A stretch of 64,000 bases of DNA from Streptosporangium brasiliense (GTDB taxonomy: Bacteria; Actinomycetota; Actinomycetes; Streptosporangiales; Streptosporangiaceae), in assembly GCF_030811595.1 (NCBI RefSeq), contig NZ_JAUSRB010000002.1, positions 620,001-684,000 on the forward strand, given 5' to 3'. Both the position numbers and the translations under genes were made by a program. Of this stretch, positions 45,333 through 64,000 are shown piece after piece. Every line of letters begins with the position of its first letter. Within the stretch, counting starts at the first letter, position 1. The notes beneath the pieces were generated by a model. The model searched no databases. It worked only from the letters and a program-made list of their open reading frames with translations, and was not told the DNA's origin.

Positions 45333-45700
45333 TACAACACCTCCGGCGCGAGCGAGATGATGCGCATGAACTTCTTGTCACGCAGCTCACGTCCGACGGG
45401 GCCGAAGATACGCGTGCCACGAGGGTCACCGCTGTCCTTGATGATGACGGCGGCGTTCTCGTCGAAGCGGATGTAGGAGCCGTCGGGCCGGCGGCGCTCC
45501 TTGACAGTACGGACGATGACCGCCTTGACGACGTCGCCCTTCTTCACGGTGCCGCCAGGAATGGCGTCCTTGACCGTGGCGACGATGATGTCGCCGATTC
45601 CCGCGTAGCGCCGACCCGAGCCACCGAGGACACGGATGCAAAGGACTTCCTTCGCTCCCGTGTTGTCGGCGACCTTGAGTCGCGACTCCTGCTGGATCAC
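45332..45700 (-). CDS. rplN: 50S ribosomal protein L14 (uL14)
   Basis: The 122-residue protein begins [20 protein letters not shown] and ends [12 protein letters not shown], the exact bacterial layout. It lies at the subunit interface. It opens the rplN-rplX-rplE-rpsN group after a 255-bp gap that begins with a terminator-like hairpin, so a separate promoter is likely. Confidence 0.98.
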   Translation of the reverse strand: MIQQESRLKVADNTGAKEVLCIRVLGGSGRRYAGIGDIIVATVKDAIPGGTVKKGDVVKAVIVRTVKERRRPDGSYIRFDENAAVIIKDSGDPRGTRIFGPVGRELRDKKFMRIISLAPEVL

Positions 45701-45917
45701 TTGTACTCCTGTTTGTCTCGCTGGTTCTCACCCGTGGTGAGCCTTGCGGAACTGATGTGGTCTTGTTCCCCCGGCGACAGTCCTGTCCGGTCGAGTCCGC
45801 CTCGCCTCGCACCGCGGTACGGCTTGCGCCTTCCGCCGTGCCAGGCCCGGCTCGCTCTCCCGAGGGCCGCCGCCGCAGGCGGGACGGAGATCAACTCCGC
45901 CCCCTTGGACACCAGCA

Positions 45918-45942
45918 TGGGGGGTGACAGGGTCACCCCCCA
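45918..45942. terminator. Hairpin between rpsQ and rplN
   Basis: Perfect 11-bp arms (45918-45928, 45932-45942) with a 3-nt loop, 13 nt after the rpsQ stop. It divides the S10 and spc operons. Confidence 0.7.
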
Positions 45943-45955
45943 CGAGGCGCGTTCC

Positions 45956-46237
45956 TTACTTGGCCTTCTCGAGGATCTCGATGACCCGCCAGCGCTTGCT
46001 GGCCGACAGCGGCCGGGTCTCCATCAGGAGGACGCGGTCGCCGACGCCGCAGGCGTTGGCCTCGTCGTGCGCCTTGTACTTGGTCGTCCGACGGATGACC
46101 TTGCCGTACAAGGGGTGCTTGACGCGGTCCTCGACAGCGACGACAACAGTCTTGTCCATCTTGTCGCTGACGACCAGACCCTCACGGGTCTTGCGGTAGT
46201 TCCGCGTCGTGCTCGTGCTCTCAGCTGTCTCAGCCAT
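45956..46237 (-). CDS. rpsQ: 30S ribosomal protein S17 (uS17)
   Basis: The 93-residue protein has [20 protein letters not shown] and the S17 core [38 protein letters not shown] 46237 lies inside the end of rpmC, an 8-nt overlap, and matches the family start MAETAES. Confidence 0.97.
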   Translation of the reverse strand: MAETAESTSTTRNYRKTREGLVVSDKMDKTVVVAVEDRVKHPLYGKVIRRTTKYKAHDEANACGVGDRVLLMETRPLSASKRWRVIEILEKAK

Positions 46238-46466
46238 CGATCGACTCCTTCTCAACCGTAACAATGCCGAGCTCCCGCTCGCGCATCACGGTGTAGATAC
46301 GGGCGATCTCGCGGCGGACGGCGCGCAGCCGCCCGTGGCTCTCCAACTGGCCGGTCGCGGCCTGGAAGCGGAGGTTGAACAGCTCCTCCTTGGCTTCCTT
46401 CAGCTTCTGGACCAGGGTGTCCTGGTCCTCCACCCGCAGCTCACCGGCGGTCAGGCCCTTAGCCAT
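46230..46466 (-). CDS. rpmC: 50S ribosomal protein L29 (uL29)
   Basis: The 78-residue protein has the L29 core [20 protein letters not shown] and RRExARIxT-like [18 protein letters not shown] 46466 overlaps the rplP stop (TGATG); GTG 46469 is a one-codon-longer option. L29 is near the tunnel exit and binds SRP and trigger factor. Confidence 0.96.
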   Translation of the reverse strand: MAKGLTAGELRVEDQDTLVQKLKEAKEELFNLRFQAATGQLESHGRLRAVRREIARIYTVMRERELGIVTVEKESIDG

Positions 46467-46885
46467 CACGCCTCACCCACTTCACGCTTAACGAACCGGC
46501 ACTTCATCGGGAGCTTGTGCATCGCACGACGCAGGGCTTCGCGAGCCACCGGCTCGGCGACGCCCGACAGCTCGAACATGATGCGGCCGGGCTTGACGTT
46601 GGCGATCCACCACTCCGGCGAACCCTTACCGGAACCCATGCGGGTCTCGGCCGGCTTCTTCGTGAGGGGACGGTCCGGGTAGATGTTGATCCAGACCTTG
46701 CCGCCACGCTTGATGTGACGGGTCATGGCGATACGAGCCGACTCGATCTGGCGGTTGGTCACGTAGGAGTGCTCAAGCGCCTGAATGCCGAACTCGCCGA
46801 ACACGACCCTGGTGCCGCCCTTGGCGGCGCCGTGACGGTCGGGCCGGTGCTGCTTGCGGTGCTTGACCCTGCGCGGGATCAGCAT
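46466..46885 (-). CDS. rplP: 50S ribosomal protein L16 (uL16)
   Basis: The 139-residue protein starts [20 protein letters not shown]. It carries the L16 signatures [20 protein letters not shown] and [20 protein letters not shown]. It helps place A-site tRNA. The gap to rpsC is 2 bp. Confidence 0.98.
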   Translation of the reverse strand: MLIPRRVKHRKQHRPDRHGAAKGGTRVVFGEFGIQALEHSYVTNRQIESARIAMTRHIKRGGKVWINIYPDRPLTKKPAETRMGSGKGSPEWWIANVKPGRIMFELSGVAEPVAREALRRAMHKLPMKCRFVKREVGEA

Positions 46886-46887
46886 GG

Positions 46888-47751
46888 TCAGCTCCCTTCA
46901 GCACCCGGCTGCGCAGCCGGGCCGGTCTCGGGGGCAGCCTGCGAGGCCGCCTCGGTCCTGGGTGCGCGGTCGCCACGGGCGGCGCCACCGCGACGGGGAC
47001 GGTCGCCACCGGCGCCGCCGCCACGACGGGGACGGTCGCCACCGGCGCCGCCGCCGCGACGGTCGTCGCGGTCCCGACGCTGGCCCGCACGAGCACCGGC
47101 GGCAGCCGCCTCACGCTCGGCGCGGCTGGTCGGAGCCTCACCCTTGTAGATCCACACCTTCACGCCGATGCGGCCGAAGGTGGTACGGGCCTCGTAGAGG
47201 CCGTAGTCGATGTCCGCACGGAGGGTGTGCAGGGGCACGCGGCCCTCGCGGTAGAACTCCGAACGGGACATCTCAGCGCCGCCCAGACGGCCGGAGCACT
47301 GCACCCGGATGCCCTTGGCGCCGCTCTTCATGGCCGACTGCATCGCCTTGCGCATGGCCCGACGGAACGAGACACGGCTGGACAGCTGCTCGGCCACACC
47401 CTGAGCGACGAGCTGGGCGTCGATCTCGGGGTTCTTGACCTCGAGGATGTTCAGCTGGACCTGCTTCTTGGTCAGCTTCTCGAGGTCGCCACGGATCCGG
47501 TCCGCCTCGGCGCCGCGGCGGCCGATGACGATGCCCGGACGGGCGGTGTGAATGTCGACCTGAACCCGGTCGGTGGTCCGCTCGATCTCCACCTTGGAGA
47601 TGCCGGCCCGCTCCATGCCCTTCTTGAGCATGCGGCGGATCGCCACGTCCTCGGCGACGTACGACTTGTAGAGCTTGTCGGCATACCACCGGCTCTTGAA
47701 GTCGGTCGTGACGCCGAGGCGGAACCCGTGCGGGTTAACCTTCTGACCCAC
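46888..47751 (-). CDS. rpsC: 30S ribosomal protein S3 (uS3) with Arg/Gly-rich tail
   Basis: The 287-residue protein starts [20 protein letters not shown]. The KH domain has [20 protein letters not shown] and the C-terminal S3 domain has [20 protein letters not shown]. After about residue 215 comes a low-complexity tail with GGDRPRRGG units in tandem, a feature of actinobacterial S3. GTG 47751 overlaps the rplV stop (TAGTG); the upstream open frame is an overlap with rplV and not used. Confidence 0.97.
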   Translation of the reverse strand: MGQKVNPHGFRLGVTTDFKSRWYADKLYKSYVAEDVAIRRMLKKGMERAGISKVEIERTTDRVQVDIHTARPGIVIGRRGAEADRIRGDLEKLTKKQVQLNILEVKNPEIDAQLVAQGVAEQLSSRVSFRRAMRKAMQSAMKSGAKGIRVQCSGRLGGAEMSRSEFYREGRVPLHTLRADIDYGLYEARTTFGRIGVKVWIYKGEAPTSRAEREAAAAGARAGQRRDRDDRRGGGAGGDRPRRGGGAGGDRPRRGGAARGDRAPRTEAASQAAPETGPAAQPGAEGS

Positions 47752-48104
47752 TAGCGGGTCCTCCCCTTCGGCTCGCGGGACTCCACGATCACGGTGATGT
47801 GGCTCGTCCGCTTGTTGATCCGATAGGCACGACCCTGAGCGCGGGGACGGAACCGCTTCAGCGTCGGGCCCTCGTCGACCCAGGCACGGCTCACGAAGAG
47901 CGTGTCGCGGTCGAGCTTGAAGTTGTGCTCCGCGTTCGCAATGGCGCTGGACAGCACCTTGTACACGGTCTCGCTCGCCGACTGGGGAGCGAACTGCAGC
48001 ACGGCCTGCGCCTCCGAAGCGGGCAGCCCGCGAATGAGGTCCACCACACGGCGGGCCTTCATGGGCGTGTGGCGCGCGAACCGCACCTGAGCCCTGGCTT
48101 CCAT
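47751..48104 (-). CDS. rplV: 50S ribosomal protein L22 (uL22)
   Basis: The 117-residue protein has the tunnel-lining beta-hairpin. It reads [20 protein letters not shown] at the start and [20 protein letters not shown] in the loop and strand. The loop region appears normal, with no insertion of the type linked to macrolide resistance. It is separated from rpsS by 115 bp. Confidence 0.97.
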   Translation of the reverse strand: MEARAQVRFARHTPMKARRVVDLIRGLPASEAQAVLQFAPQSASETVYKVLSSAIANAEHNFKLDRDTLFVSRAWVDEGPTLKRFRPRAQGRAYRINKRTSHITVIVESREPKGRTR

Positions 48105-48219
48105 CGCTTACTCCTCTTACCTTCTGCTTCGTATGGGCCGAGTCCGTCTCGCCTCGCAACGATCGACCTGGCTTCCGCCCGTCGACCGTTCCCGGCTCGA
48201 CCTCCTGGCCCTAAGGCGC

Positions 48220-48498
48220 TTACCGCCGGCTGCGGCGGTCTTCCTTGACGTGGCTGCGGAACGTCCGCGTCGGAGCGAACTCGCCGAGCTTGTGACCGAT
48301 CATCGACTCGGTGACGAACACCGGGACGTGCTTGCGGCCGTCGTGAACGGCGATCGTGTGACCGAGCATGTCGGGCACGATCATGGAGCGCCGCGACCAC
48401 GTCTTGATGACGTTCTTGGTGCCCTTCTCGTTCTGGACATCCACCTTCTTCTGAAGGTGGTCGTCCACGAAGGGACCCTTCTTAAGGCTACGTGGCAT
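48220..48498 (-). CDS. rpsS: 30S ribosomal protein S19 (uS19)
   Basis: The 92-residue protein starts [20 protein letters not shown], with [20 protein letters not shown] and [18 protein letters not shown]. It lies in the small-subunit head next to S13. The gap to rplB is 11 bp. Confidence 0.98.
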   Translation of the reverse strand: MPRSLKKGPFVDDHLQKKVDVQNEKGTKNVIKTWSRRSMIVPDMLGHTIAVHDGRKHVPVFVTESMIGHKLGEFAPTRTFRSHVKEDRRSRR

Positions 48499-48509
48499 TT
48501 TGGCTGCTC

Positions 48510-49346
48510 CTACCGCTTCTTCCGCTTAGTCCGACGACGGATGATCAGCCGGTCGCTGGCCTTGTTCGCCGCACGAGTACGTCCCTCGGGCTTGCCCTTG
48601 GGGTTGACGGGGTGACGACCACCGGAGGTCTTACCCTCACCACCACCGTGCGGGTGGTCGACCGGGTTCATCGCGACACCGCGGACGGTGGGGCGCTTGC
48701 CCTTCCACCGCATACGGCCGGCCTTACCCCAGTTGATGTTGGCCTGCTCGGCGTTGCCGACCTGGCCGATGGAGGCCCGGCAGCGGACGTCGACCTGGCG
48801 CATTTCGCCGGAGGGCATACGCAGCGTGGCGTACTGGCCCTCCTTGGCGAGAAGCTGGATCTGCGCACCGGCGGACCGGCCCAGCTTGGCGCCGCCACCC
48901 GGACGGAGCTCCACCGCGTGGATGAAGGTACCGGTCGGGATGTTGCGCAGCGGGAGGCAGTTACCCGGCTTGATGTCGGCCGTGGGGCCGTTCTCAATCA
49001 GGTCGCCCTGCTTGAGGCCGGTCGGGCAGAGGATGTAGCGCTTCTCCCCGTCGGCGTAGTGCAGCAGAGCGATGCGGGACGTGCGGTTCGGGTCGTACTC
49101 GATGTGAGCGACCTTCGCCGGGATCCCGTCCTTGTCGTGGCGCCGGAAGTCGATGATCCGGTAAGCACGCTTGTGACCGCCACCCTGGTGGCGGGTGGTG
49201 ACTCGGCCGTGGACGTTACGGCCGCCCTTGCTGTGCAGGGGCGCAAGCAGCGACTTCTCGGGCGTGCTGCGCGTGATCTCGGAAAAGTCCGAGACGCTGG
49301 CGCCGCGGCGACCCGGGGTCGTCGGCTTGAGTTTACGGATGCCCAT
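48510..49346 (-). CDS. rplB: 50S ribosomal protein L2 (uL2)
   Basis: The 278-residue protein has the family length and starts [20 protein letters not shown]. The peptidyl-transferase-proximal signature is [20 protein letters not shown], with the conserved His. The C-terminal tail is basic ([10 protein letters not shown]). A tetraloop hairpin lies upstream in the rplW-rplB gap. Confidence 0.98.
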   Translation of the reverse strand: MGIRKLKPTTPGRRGASVSDFSEITRSTPEKSLLAPLHSKGGRNVHGRVTTRHQGGGHKRAYRIIDFRRHDKDGIPAKVAHIEYDPNRTSRIALLHYADGEKRYILCPTGLKQGDLIENGPTADIKPGNCLPLRNIPTGTFIHAVELRPGGGAKLGRSAGAQIQLLAKEGQYATLRMPSGEMRQVDVRCRASIGQVGNAEQANINWGKAGRMRWKGKRPTVRGVAMNPVDHPHGGGEGKTSGGRHPVNPKGKPEGRTRAANKASDRLIIRRRTKRKKR

Positions 49347-49380
49347 CTTTTTCGTTCATCCTTCGTCGGTTAATCCGGGC

Positions 49381-49412
49381 GAATGCCCCCCGCCTCCCGG
49401 CGAGGGGCGTTC
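49381..49412. terminator. Hairpin between rplW and rplB
   Basis: On the minus-strand RNA a 14-bp stem (one mismatch, one G-U) closes a GGGA loop, a GNRA tetraloop type. It lies about 28 nt past the rplW stop. It could be an attenuator or processing site. Confidence 0.5.
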
Positions 49413-49439
49413 ACCCCGTTACTTACTAAGCGAGCGGTT

Positions 49440-49742
49440 TCAGCCGACCTGACCGAAGATGTCGATCCGGTCGCCCTCAGCCAGGCTCACGATCGCGCGC
49501 TTGGTGCTGGGGCGCTGGCCGTAGCCGGCCCTGGTCCGCTTGCGCTTGCCCTGGCGGTTGATGGTGTTGACGCTGGCCACCTTGACGCCGAAGATCTGCT
49601 CAATGGCGATCTTGACCTGCGTCTTGTTGGCCGTCTTCCGCACCAGGAACGTGTACTTGTTGTGCTCGTCGATCAGGCCGTAGCTCTTCTCGGAGACAAC
49701 CGGCTTGATGATGATGTCGCGCGGGTCGGCGATCTTCTCCAT
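49440..49742 (-). CDS. rplW: 50S ribosomal protein L23 (uL23)
   Basis: The 100-residue protein begins [20 protein letters not shown]. It has [20 protein letters not shown] and the basic loop [20 protein letters not shown]. It forms the trigger-factor/SRP docking site at the tunnel exit. Its ATG shares one base with the rplD stop. Confidence 0.97.
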   Translation of the reverse strand: MEKIADPRDIIIKPVVSEKSYGLIDEHNKYTFLVRKTANKTQVKIAIEQIFGVKVASVNTINRQGKRKRTRAGYGQRPSTKRAIVSLAEGDRIDIFGQVG

Positions 49743-50389
49743 CAGGCGTCTTCCTTCCCGCTCTTGCTCAGACGCGCGACGACCTGGTCGTACGCTTCCT
49801 GAGTGAAAACGACGTCGTCGTAGCAGAGCACGTCGTAGGTGTTCAGCTGCCCGGCGTCCAGCAGGTGGACCTCGGGAGCGTTGCGCAGGCTCAGCCAGGT
49901 GAGCTCGTCGCCCTCGTCGACGACGACCAGGACGCTACGGGTCTGCGTGATCTTCCGCAGCGACTCGAGAGCCGCCTTGGTCTTCGGGGTCTCACCCTCG
50001 ATCAGCGCGCTGACCACGTGAACGCGGCCACCGGCTGCCCTGTCGGAGAGGGCGCCGCGCAGCGCGGCGGCCTTCATCTTCTTGGGGGTCTTCTGGGAGT
50101 AGTCCCGGGGAAGCGGGCCGTGGACGGTGCCACCGCCGGCGAACTGCGGGGCGCGGGTCGAACCCTGACGGGCGCGGCCGGTGCCCTTCTGGCGGTACGG
50201 CTTCTTGCCGCCGCCGCTGACCTCACCGCGGGTCTTGGCCTTGTGGGTGCCCTGCCGGCGAGCGGCGAGCTGGGCCACGACGACCTGGTGGATCAGCGGG
50301 ATGTTGACCTTGGCGCCGAAGATGTCACCAGGCAGGTCGACGGTGCCGGTCTTCGCCCCGCTCACGTCGAGGACGTCAATGGTGCTCAC
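49742..50389 (-). CDS. rplD: 50S ribosomal protein L4 (uL4)
   Basis: The 215-residue protein carries the extended loop [40 protein letters not shown], which lines the exit tunnel. In E. coli L4 represses the S10 operon. It overlaps rplC by an ATGA and rplW by one base. Confidence 0.97.
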   Translation of the reverse strand: MSTIDVLDVSGAKTGTVDLPGDIFGAKVNIPLIHQVVVAQLAARRQGTHKAKTRGEVSGGGKKPYRQKGTGRARQGSTRAPQFAGGGTVHGPLPRDYSQKTPKKMKAAALRGALSDRAAGGRVHVVSALIEGETPKTKAALESLRKITQTRSVLVVVDEGDELTWLSLRNAPEVHLLDAGQLNTYDVLCYDDVVFTQEAYDQVVARLSKSGKEDA

Positions 50390-51039
50390 TTGGCAGCCCC
50401 CTTCTTGGCAGCGGTGCGGACGAGAACCAGGCTGCCGTTGGCGCCGGGGATCGCACCCTTGATCAGGATGAGGCCCTTCTCGGCGTCCACGGCGTGGACC
50501 TTGAGGCTCTGGATGGTGGTGCGGACGTTACCCATCCGACCGGCCATGCGCAGGCCCTTGAAGACGCGGCCCGGGGTGGCGCAGCCACCGATGGAACCCG
50601 GCGAACGGTGCTTGCGCTGGGTACCGTGCGAGGCGCTCAGACCCTTGAAGCCGTGGCGCTTCATGACACCGGCGAAGCCCTTGCCCTTGCTCTTGCCCGT
50701 CACGTCGACGAACTGGCCGGCCTCGAAGGTGTCGGCGAGGAGCTCCTGGCCCAGGGTGTAGTCGCTCGCGTCGTCGGTACGGATCTCCGCGAAGTAACGG
50801 CGCGGGGTGATGTCGTGCTTGCGCAGGTAGTCGCCGAGCGGCTTGTTGACCTTCCGCGGGTCGACCTGCCCGAAGCCGAGCTGCACGGCGGAGTAGCCGT
50901 CCTTCTCGGGGGTGCGGACGCGGGTCACGACGCACGGACCGGCCTCGACGACGGTCACCGGGACCATCCGGTTGTCCGCGTCGAAGACCTGGGTCATGCC
51001 GAGCTTCTTGCCCAGGACGCCCTTGATCTGCTTAGCCAT
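50386..51039 (-). CDS. rplC: 50S ribosomal protein L3 (uL3)
   Basis: The 217-residue protein starts [20 protein letters not shown]. The loop [40 protein letters not shown] reaches the peptidyl-transferase centre. It initiates large-subunit assembly. The gap from rpsJ is 14 bp. Confidence 0.98.
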   Translation of the reverse strand: MAKQIKGVLGKKLGMTQVFDADNRMVPVTVVEAGPCVVTRVRTPEKDGYSAVQLGFGQVDPRKVNKPLGDYLRKHDITPRRYFAEIRTDDASDYTLGQELLADTFEAGQFVDVTGKSKGKGFAGVMKRHGFKGLSASHGTQRKHRSPGSIGGCATPGRVFKGLRMAGRMGNVRTTIQSLKVHAVDAEKGLILIKGAIPGANGSLVLVRTAAKKGAAK

Positions 51040-51053
51040 GTCAGTGCGTTCCC

Positions 51054-51362
51054 TCAGAGCTTGATCGAGATGTCAACGCCGGCGGGGAGGTCGAGTCGCA
51101 TGAGCGAGTCGACCGTCTTCGGCGTCGGGTCGATGATGTCAATCAGCCGCTTGTGCGTGCGCATCTCAAAGTGCTCGCGGCTGTCCTTGTACTTGTGCGG
51201 CGAGCGGATGACGCAGTACACGTTCTTCTCGGTCGGCAGCGGCACCGGGCCCGCGACCTTAGCGCCAGTCCTCGTGACCGTCTCGACGATCTTCTTGGCC
51301 GAGCTGTCGATGACCTCGTGGTCATAGGCCTTGAGCCGGATGCGGATCTTCTGTCCCGCCAT
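51054..51362 (-). CDS. rpsJ: 30S ribosomal protein S10 (uS10, NusE)
   Basis: The 102-residue protein starts [20 protein letters not shown] and has [40 protein letters not shown]. It is a ribosomal protein and also a NusB-bound antitermination factor. It is the first gene of the S10 operon, after a 313-bp leader/intergenic region. Confidence 0.98.
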   Translation of the reverse strand: MAGQKIRIRLKAYDHEVIDSSAKKIVETVTRTGAKVAGPVPLPTEKNVYCVIRSPHKYKDSREHFEMRTHKRLIDIIDPTPKTVDSLMRLDLPAGVDISIKL

Positions 51363-51444
51363 AATGGCCTCGGTGTCCTTCGCTGTCGTCTGAAAAAGTT
51401 ACGTGCGGCCTGTTGCCGCTGTGAGGTCGAGTCGGCCTCGCCAC

Positions 51445-51460
51445 GTGACCCGCGGGTCAC
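51445..51460. promoter_or_regulatory. 16-bp perfect palindrome in S10 leader
   Basis: Perfect and spacer-free, centred on CCGCGG, about 85 bp before rpsJ. It could be an operator or part of a leader hairpin. Confidence 0.4.
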
Positions 51461-51516
51461 CGTTCGGCTCTCTCTCCCAGCCCCACGTAGCAGACACTGT
51501 GGGTCTGCGCTTTCTT

Positions 51517-51573
51517 CCGTGATCTGGCAGTTACTTCGGTCACTCCGTGGCCGAACCAACTGCGAGATCACGG
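51517..51573 (-). promoter_or_regulatory. Long imperfect stem-loop upstream of S10 operon
   Basis: Arms 51517-51532 and 51558-51573 match at 15 of 16 positions. Inside them 51535-51539 pairs with 51551-51555, and a 3-bp stem caps the loop. It may be a leader RNA for autogenous control, but it does not match a leader I know. Confidence 0.5.
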
Positions 51574-51628
51574 TTCGTGGGGGTTCCGAGGAGGCGCATG
51601 CCGTACGGCGTGAACCTCCTCGTGGTGC

Positions 51629-51661
51629 GGCGGCCGGACCCTGATACGAGGGCCGGCCGCC
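51629..51661. terminator. Terminator after tuf
   Basis: A 13-bp GC stem with one bulge (51629-51642, 51649-51661) starts about 15 nt past the tuf stop. Confidence 0.7.
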
Positions 51662-51675
51662 ACTCCGCGATGGTA

Positions 51676-52869
51676 CTACTTGATGATCTTGGTCACACGA
51701 CCCGCACCGACGGTGCGGCCACCCTCACGGATGGCGAACTTGAGACCGTCCTCCATCGCGATGGGCTGGATGAGCTGGACGGACATCTCGGTGTTGTCAC
51801 CGGGCATGACCATCTCGGTGCCCTCGGGCAGGTTCACAACACCGGTCACGTCAGTCGTACGGAAGTAGAACTGCGGACGGTAGTTGTTGAAGAACGGCGT
51901 GTGGCGGCCGCCCTCGTCCTTGGACAGGATGTAGACCTGAGCCTCGAACTCGGTGTGCGGGGTGGTCGTGCCCGGCTTGATGATGCACTGGCCGCGCTCG
52001 ACGTCCTCGCGCTTGATGCCGCGCAGGAGCAGACCGACGTTGTCGCCCGCCTGGCCCTCGTCGAGGAGCTTGCGGAACATCTCGACACCGGTGACCGTGG
52101 TCGTGGTCTTGGTGTCCTTGATGCCGATGATGTCGACGGTCTCGTTGACCTTGACGATGCCACGCTCGATACGGCCGGTGACGACGGTGCCACGACCGGT
52201 GATCGAGAAGACGTCCTCGATCGGCATGAGGAACGGCTTGTCGGTCTCACGGGCCGGCTGCGGGACGTTCTCGTCCACAGCGGTCATGAGCTCGATGATG
52301 CTGTCGCCCCACTTCTCGTCGCCCTCAAGCGCCTTCAGCGCCGAGACGCGGATGACGGGCAGGTCGTCGCCGGGGAACTCCTGAGCCGAGAGAAGCTCAC
52401 GGACCTCGAGCTCGACGAGCTCCAGGATCTCCTCGTCGTCCACCATGTCGGCCTTGTTCAGGGCGACAACGATGTAGGGGACGCCGACCTGGCGGGCCAG
52501 GAGGACGTGCTCCTTCGTCTGCGGCATCGGGCCGTCGGTGGCGGCGACCACGAGGATCGCGCCGTCCATCTGAGCCGCACCGGTGATCATGTTCTTCACG
52601 TAGTCGGCGTGACCGGGGCAGTCCACGTGAGCGTAGTGGCGCTGCTCGGTCTGGTACTCGACGTGCGCGATGGAGATCGTGATACCACGAGCCTTCTCCT
52701 CGGGCGCCTTGTCGATCTTGTCGAACGGGGTCGCCTCGTTGAGGTTCGGGTAACGCTCGTGGAGCACCTTGGTGATCGCCGCGGTCAGAGTGGTCTTGCC
52801 GTGGTCGATGTGTCCAATGGTGCCGATGTTTACGTGCGGCTTGGTCCGCTCGAACTTGGCCTTGGCCAC
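51676..52869 (-). CDS. tuf: Elongation factor Tu
   Basis: The 397-residue GTPase brings aminoacyl-tRNA to the ribosome. G motifs: GHIDHGKTT (residues 19-27 region), [13 protein letters not shown] and SALKALEG. Domains 2 and 3 follow and the protein ends [10 protein letters not shown]. It is the last gene of rpsL-rpsG-fusA-tuf but has a 238-bp gap with repeats and hairpins before it, so it may also have its own promoter. Confidence 0.98.
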   Translation of the reverse strand: MAKAKFERTKPHVNIGTIGHIDHGKTTLTAAITKVLHERYPNLNEATPFDKIDKAPEEKARGITISIAHVEYQTEQRHYAHVDCPGHADYVKNMITGAAQMDGAILVVAATDGPMPQTKEHVLLARQVGVPYIVVALNKADMVDDEEILELVELEVRELLSAQEFPGDDLPVIRVSALKALEGDEKWGDSIIELMTAVDENVPQPARETDKPFLMPIEDVFSITGRGTVVTGRIERGIVKVNETVDIIGIKDTKTTTTVTGVEMFRKLLDEGQAGDNVGLLLRGIKREDVERGQCIIKPGTTTPHTEFEAQVYILSKDEGGRHTPFFNNYRPQFYFRTTDVTGVVNLPEGTEMVMPGDNTEMSVQLIQPIAMEDGLKFAIREGGRTVGAGRVTKIIK

Positions 52870-52927
52870 TGCTCTGTCTCCTTAGAGATTCTGACTTGAC
52901 TTGCGTCTTCGTACTCGGGCTTGGGGA

Positions 52928-52951
52928 GGCCGGTCCCTCTCAGGACCGGCC
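52928..52951. terminator. Hairpin in fusA-tuf gap
   Basis: Perfect 9-bp arms (52928-52936, 52943-52951) with a 6-nt loop, between the repeats and the tuf start. It could be a terminator or attenuator. Confidence 0.5.
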
Positions 52952-52959
52952 GACGAGAA

Positions 52960-53107
52960 ACTACTCGCCCCGCACCTTCTCGGTGGCAGGGGGGTGGTCT
53001 CCCACCTCCCCGTCACCGGGAACGGATGCCGGACTCACTCGCCCCGCACCCCTCCGGTGGCGGGGTGACGATCTCCTCGCCTCCCGCACCCGGAACGGAT
53101 GCCGGAC

Positions 53108-53125
<18 letters not shown>
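52960..53125 (-). repeat. Copies of the fusA 3' end, about 73 bp apart
   Basis: The last codons of fusA (VRGE plus stop, near 53104-53123) and the downstream 15-20 bp recur at about 53017-53050. A shorter copy lies at about 52961-52980. The second copy also keeps part of the codons encoding EIV. The copies are non-coding here. Confidence 0.75.
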
Positions 53126-55207
<2,082 letters not shown>

Positions 55208-55243
55208 TTCTCTCGCGTCCTCGTCGTCTCGTCGAACCCGCTG

Positions 55244-55714
55244 TTACCAGCGGTAGTGGGCGAAGGCCTTGTTGGACTCGGCCATCTTGTGGGTGTCCTC
55301 GCGCTTCTTGACGGAAGCGCCAAGGCCGTTGCTGGCGTCGAGCAGCTCGTTCATGAGGCGCTCGGTCATGGTCTTCTCGCGGCGGGCCCGGGAGTACTGC
55401 ACCAGCCAGCGCAGGGCCAGGGTGGTGCTGCGCGCGGCGCGCACCTCGACCGGGACCTGGTAGGTCGCGCCACCGACACGGCGGCTGCGGACCTCAAGGG
55501 TGGGCTTGACGTTGTCCAGCGCACGCTTCAGGGTGACGACCGGGTCGTTGCCGGTCTTCTCCCGGGCACCCTCAAGGGCGCCGTAGACGATGGACTGCGC
55601 GATGGAGCGCTTGCCATCCAGGAGCACCTTGTTGATGAGCGCGGTGACCAGCGGCGAGTTGTGAACCGGGTCGGCCATGAGCTGACGACGACCAGGAGAA
55701 CCCTTGCGAGGCAT
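55244..55714 (-). CDS. rpsG: 30S ribosomal protein S7 (uS7)
   Basis: The 156-residue protein starts [20 protein letters not shown]. The signature is [20 protein letters not shown] and it ends NKAFAHYRW. It organises the small-subunit head and in E. coli regulates the str operon. The gap from rpsL is 2 bp. Confidence 0.98.
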   Translation of the reverse strand: MPRKGSPGRRQLMADPVHNSPLVTALINKVLLDGKRSIAQSIVYGALEGAREKTGNDPVVTLKRALDNVKPTLEVRSRRVGGATYQVPVEVRAARSTTLALRWLVQYSRARREKTMTERLMNELLDASNGLGASVKKREDTHKMAESNKAFAHYRW

Positions 55715-55716
55715 TC

Positions 55717-56088
55717 TTACTTCTCCTTCTTCGCGCCGTAACGGCTACGGGCCTGCTTGCGGTTGCGGACACCCTGGGTGTCGAGCGAGCCACGGATGAT
55801 CTTGTAGCGGACACCCGGCAGGTCCTTCACACGACCACCACGGACGAGCACGATGGAGTGCTCCTGGAGGTTGTGGCCGACACCCGGGATGTAGGCCGTG
55901 ACCTCGATGCCGTTGGTGAGCCGGACACGCGCGACCTTGCGGAGGGCGGAGTTCGGCTTCTTGGGGGTCGTGGTGTAAACGCGCATGCAGGTGCCGCGTC
56001 GCTGGGGGCTGGCCTTGAGCGCCGGGGTCTTGGTCTTGGTGACCTTGTCCTGGCGGCCCTTGCGGACCAGCTGCTGAATCGTGGGCAC
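55717..56088 (-). CDS. rpsL: 30S ribosomal protein S12 (uS12)
   Basis: The 123-residue decoding-centre protein starts [20 protein letters not shown] at GTG 56088. [12 protein letters not shown] and [12 protein letters not shown] keep Lys43 and Lys88, so the usual streptomycin-resistance changes are absent. The frame continues upstream but similarity does not. It opens the str operon with a leader of about 230 nt. Confidence 0.98.
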   Translation of the reverse strand: MPTIQQLVRKGRQDKVTKTKTPALKASPQRRGTCMRVYTTTPKKPNSALRKVARVRLTNGIEVTAYIPGVGHNLQEHSIVLVRGGRVKDLPGVRYKIIRGSLDTQGVRNRKQARSRYGAKKEK

Positions 56089-56329
56089 CGCGTCTCCGTT
56101 CGTGCTTGCCGGTGATTCGAATGTTGTGCTTTTGCAGGCGCTGCCGGTGTCATGACCTGCGAATTTTCCATCCACTCCGACCCACGCGCTCGGGCGTGTC
56201 GCGCATCTATCGCGCCACATCCCCAGCCAGGCCAGTGGAGGAGGCCATACGGCGCCTCTGCCGACTCCCCGTGGGAAACCTGTCGACGCGCACGCATGAG
56301 AGCCCATGAAGCCACGGGCACGAACGGAA

Positions 56330-56358
56330 AGACTACCTAGTCCAGCGCAACACGTCAA
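56330..56358 (-). promoter_or_regulatory. Promoter of the str operon (rpsL)
   Basis: TTGACG (56353-56358) and TAGTCT (56330-56335) on the minus strand are 17 bp apart, an excellent vegetative-sigma match. The leader to rpsL would be about 235 nt. Confidence 0.7.
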
Positions 56359-56576
56359 AACGGTTACGCCTATCGAGCGCCGCTGTGAGCGCCCGCGTCC
56401 GTGTCGTGACTCCCGCGATCGGTTTCCGACCGACCGCTGCTGGGTCCGTAATGAGTTTACCGGCAGCGGGGGGCTTGTCCGACCGTTCTCTCCATCAAGG
56501 CACGGCTTTCACCGCAACATTCCGGTCAAGAAAGGTCCGCGCCGGCCCGTCCGGCGGCACGGGCCGTCGACGGCCG

Positions 56577-56620
56577 GGTCCCGGACGGACGAGGTCCGGA
56601 CGGATACGGTCCGGACGGAC
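56577..56620. repeat. 15-bp tandem repeat beside rpoC terminator
   Basis: About three copies of a GGTCCGGACGGA-containing unit with a CCGGACGGAC core. Non-coding. Confidence 0.5.
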
Positions 56621-56657
56621 GACGGCGCCCGGCCCCCTCCGGGGACCGGGCGCCGTC
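56621..56657. terminator. Terminator after rpoC
   Basis: Perfect 12-bp arms (56621-56632, 56646-56657) start 9 nt past the rpoC stop; there is no T tract. Confidence 0.75.
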
Positions 56658-56666
56658 TGCGATCAC

Positions 56667-60554
<3,888 letters not shown>

Positions 60555-60580
60555 TTGTATTCCCCTCCTCAGCTTCTAGA

Positions 60581-64000
<3,420 letters not shown>

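Larger units (their letters stand above)
51363..51675. other. 313-bp region between tuf and rpsJ (S10 leader)
   Basis: There is no gene. Read on the minus strand it holds the tuf terminator (51629-51661), a long structured stem-loop (51517-51573) and a 16-bp perfect palindrome (51445-51460). A short stretch of As/Ts then precedes rpsJ. The S10 promoter must lie here but no clear -35/-10 pair stands out. Confidence 0.6.
56089..56666. other. 578-bp region between rpoC and rpsL
   Basis: No gene is recognised. It contains the rpoC terminator, a 15-bp tandem repeat (56577-56620) and the str-operon promoter, then a long rpsL leader (56089-56323) with no named motif. Confidence 0.6.

Noticed and set aside
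47752..48159. Longer rpsC start upstream of 47751
   Set aside because: It overlaps all of rplV in another frame. S3 proteins start at MGQKVNP.
56089..56358. Extended N-terminus of rpsL
   Set aside because: The extra frame covers the leader and promoter region. S12 begins at MPTIQQLV.

Overview
The window is about 70% G+C with strong G/C bias at third codon positions and many GTG starts. It carries the full ribosomal-protein/RNA-polymerase region of a high-GC Gram-positive bacterium. DUF1707, a class F-like sortase, very large secreted DUF11 proteins and many leaderless-type starts suggest a filamentous actinomycete. My best guess is the order Streptosporangiales (inference only; no 16S is present). 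No rRNA, tRNA, CRISPR array, transposase or integrase was found.

Layout. 1-4432: minus-strand nnr (cut by the left edge), acpS and glmS, then coaA on the plus strand. 4485-9481: a small tyrosine-phosphatase-like protein, a DUF389 membrane protein and a four-gene ABC-2 cassette (ATPase-permease-ATPase-permease). 9668-22317: an envelope island on the minus strand, with a 3916-residue secreted protein (lectin-like, TIG, Fn3, three putative-Ig and about 21 DUF11-type repeats) followed by a small membrane-anchored DUF11 protein. 22318-23182 is a non-coding or poorly coding gap with two perfect palindromes next to the giant gene. 23183-25571: glmM, rpsI, rplM. 25927-30734: three plus-strand genes, a CAP/SCP protein and two tandem proline-rich single-pass membrane paralogues. 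30747-35680: truA, rplQ, rpoA, rpsD, rpsK, rpsM, rpmJ, infA. 35866-38346: a second envelope insertion (sortase, partner membrane protein, small secreted protein, DUF1707 protein). 38371-51362: map, adk, secY and the complete spc and S10 operons. 51676-56088: tuf, fusA, rpsG, rpsL. 56667-64000: rpoC and rpoB, the latter cut by the right edge.

How the genes work together. From rpoB to acpS, nearly all core genes lie on the minus strand and serve transcription, translation, protein export (secY) and cell-wall precursor supply (glmM, glmS), plus cofactor supply (acpS, coaA, nnr). Envelope and surface genes are inserted at three points: between glmM and glmS, between rplM and truA, and between map and infA. 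The non-ribosomal genes mostly show a TANNNT box 6-8 nt before the start codon, which points to leaderless mRNAs. The ribosomal operons instead use Shine-Dalgarno sites and 1-8 nt overlaps, and are punctuated by GC-rich hairpins.

Main points for a second look: the giant repeat protein with near-identical repeat DNA and palindromic leader, copies of the fusA 3' end before tuf, a large structured leader before rpsJ, a low-complexity insert in TruA, and a possibly new extracytoplasmic domain shared by the two proline-rich paralogues.
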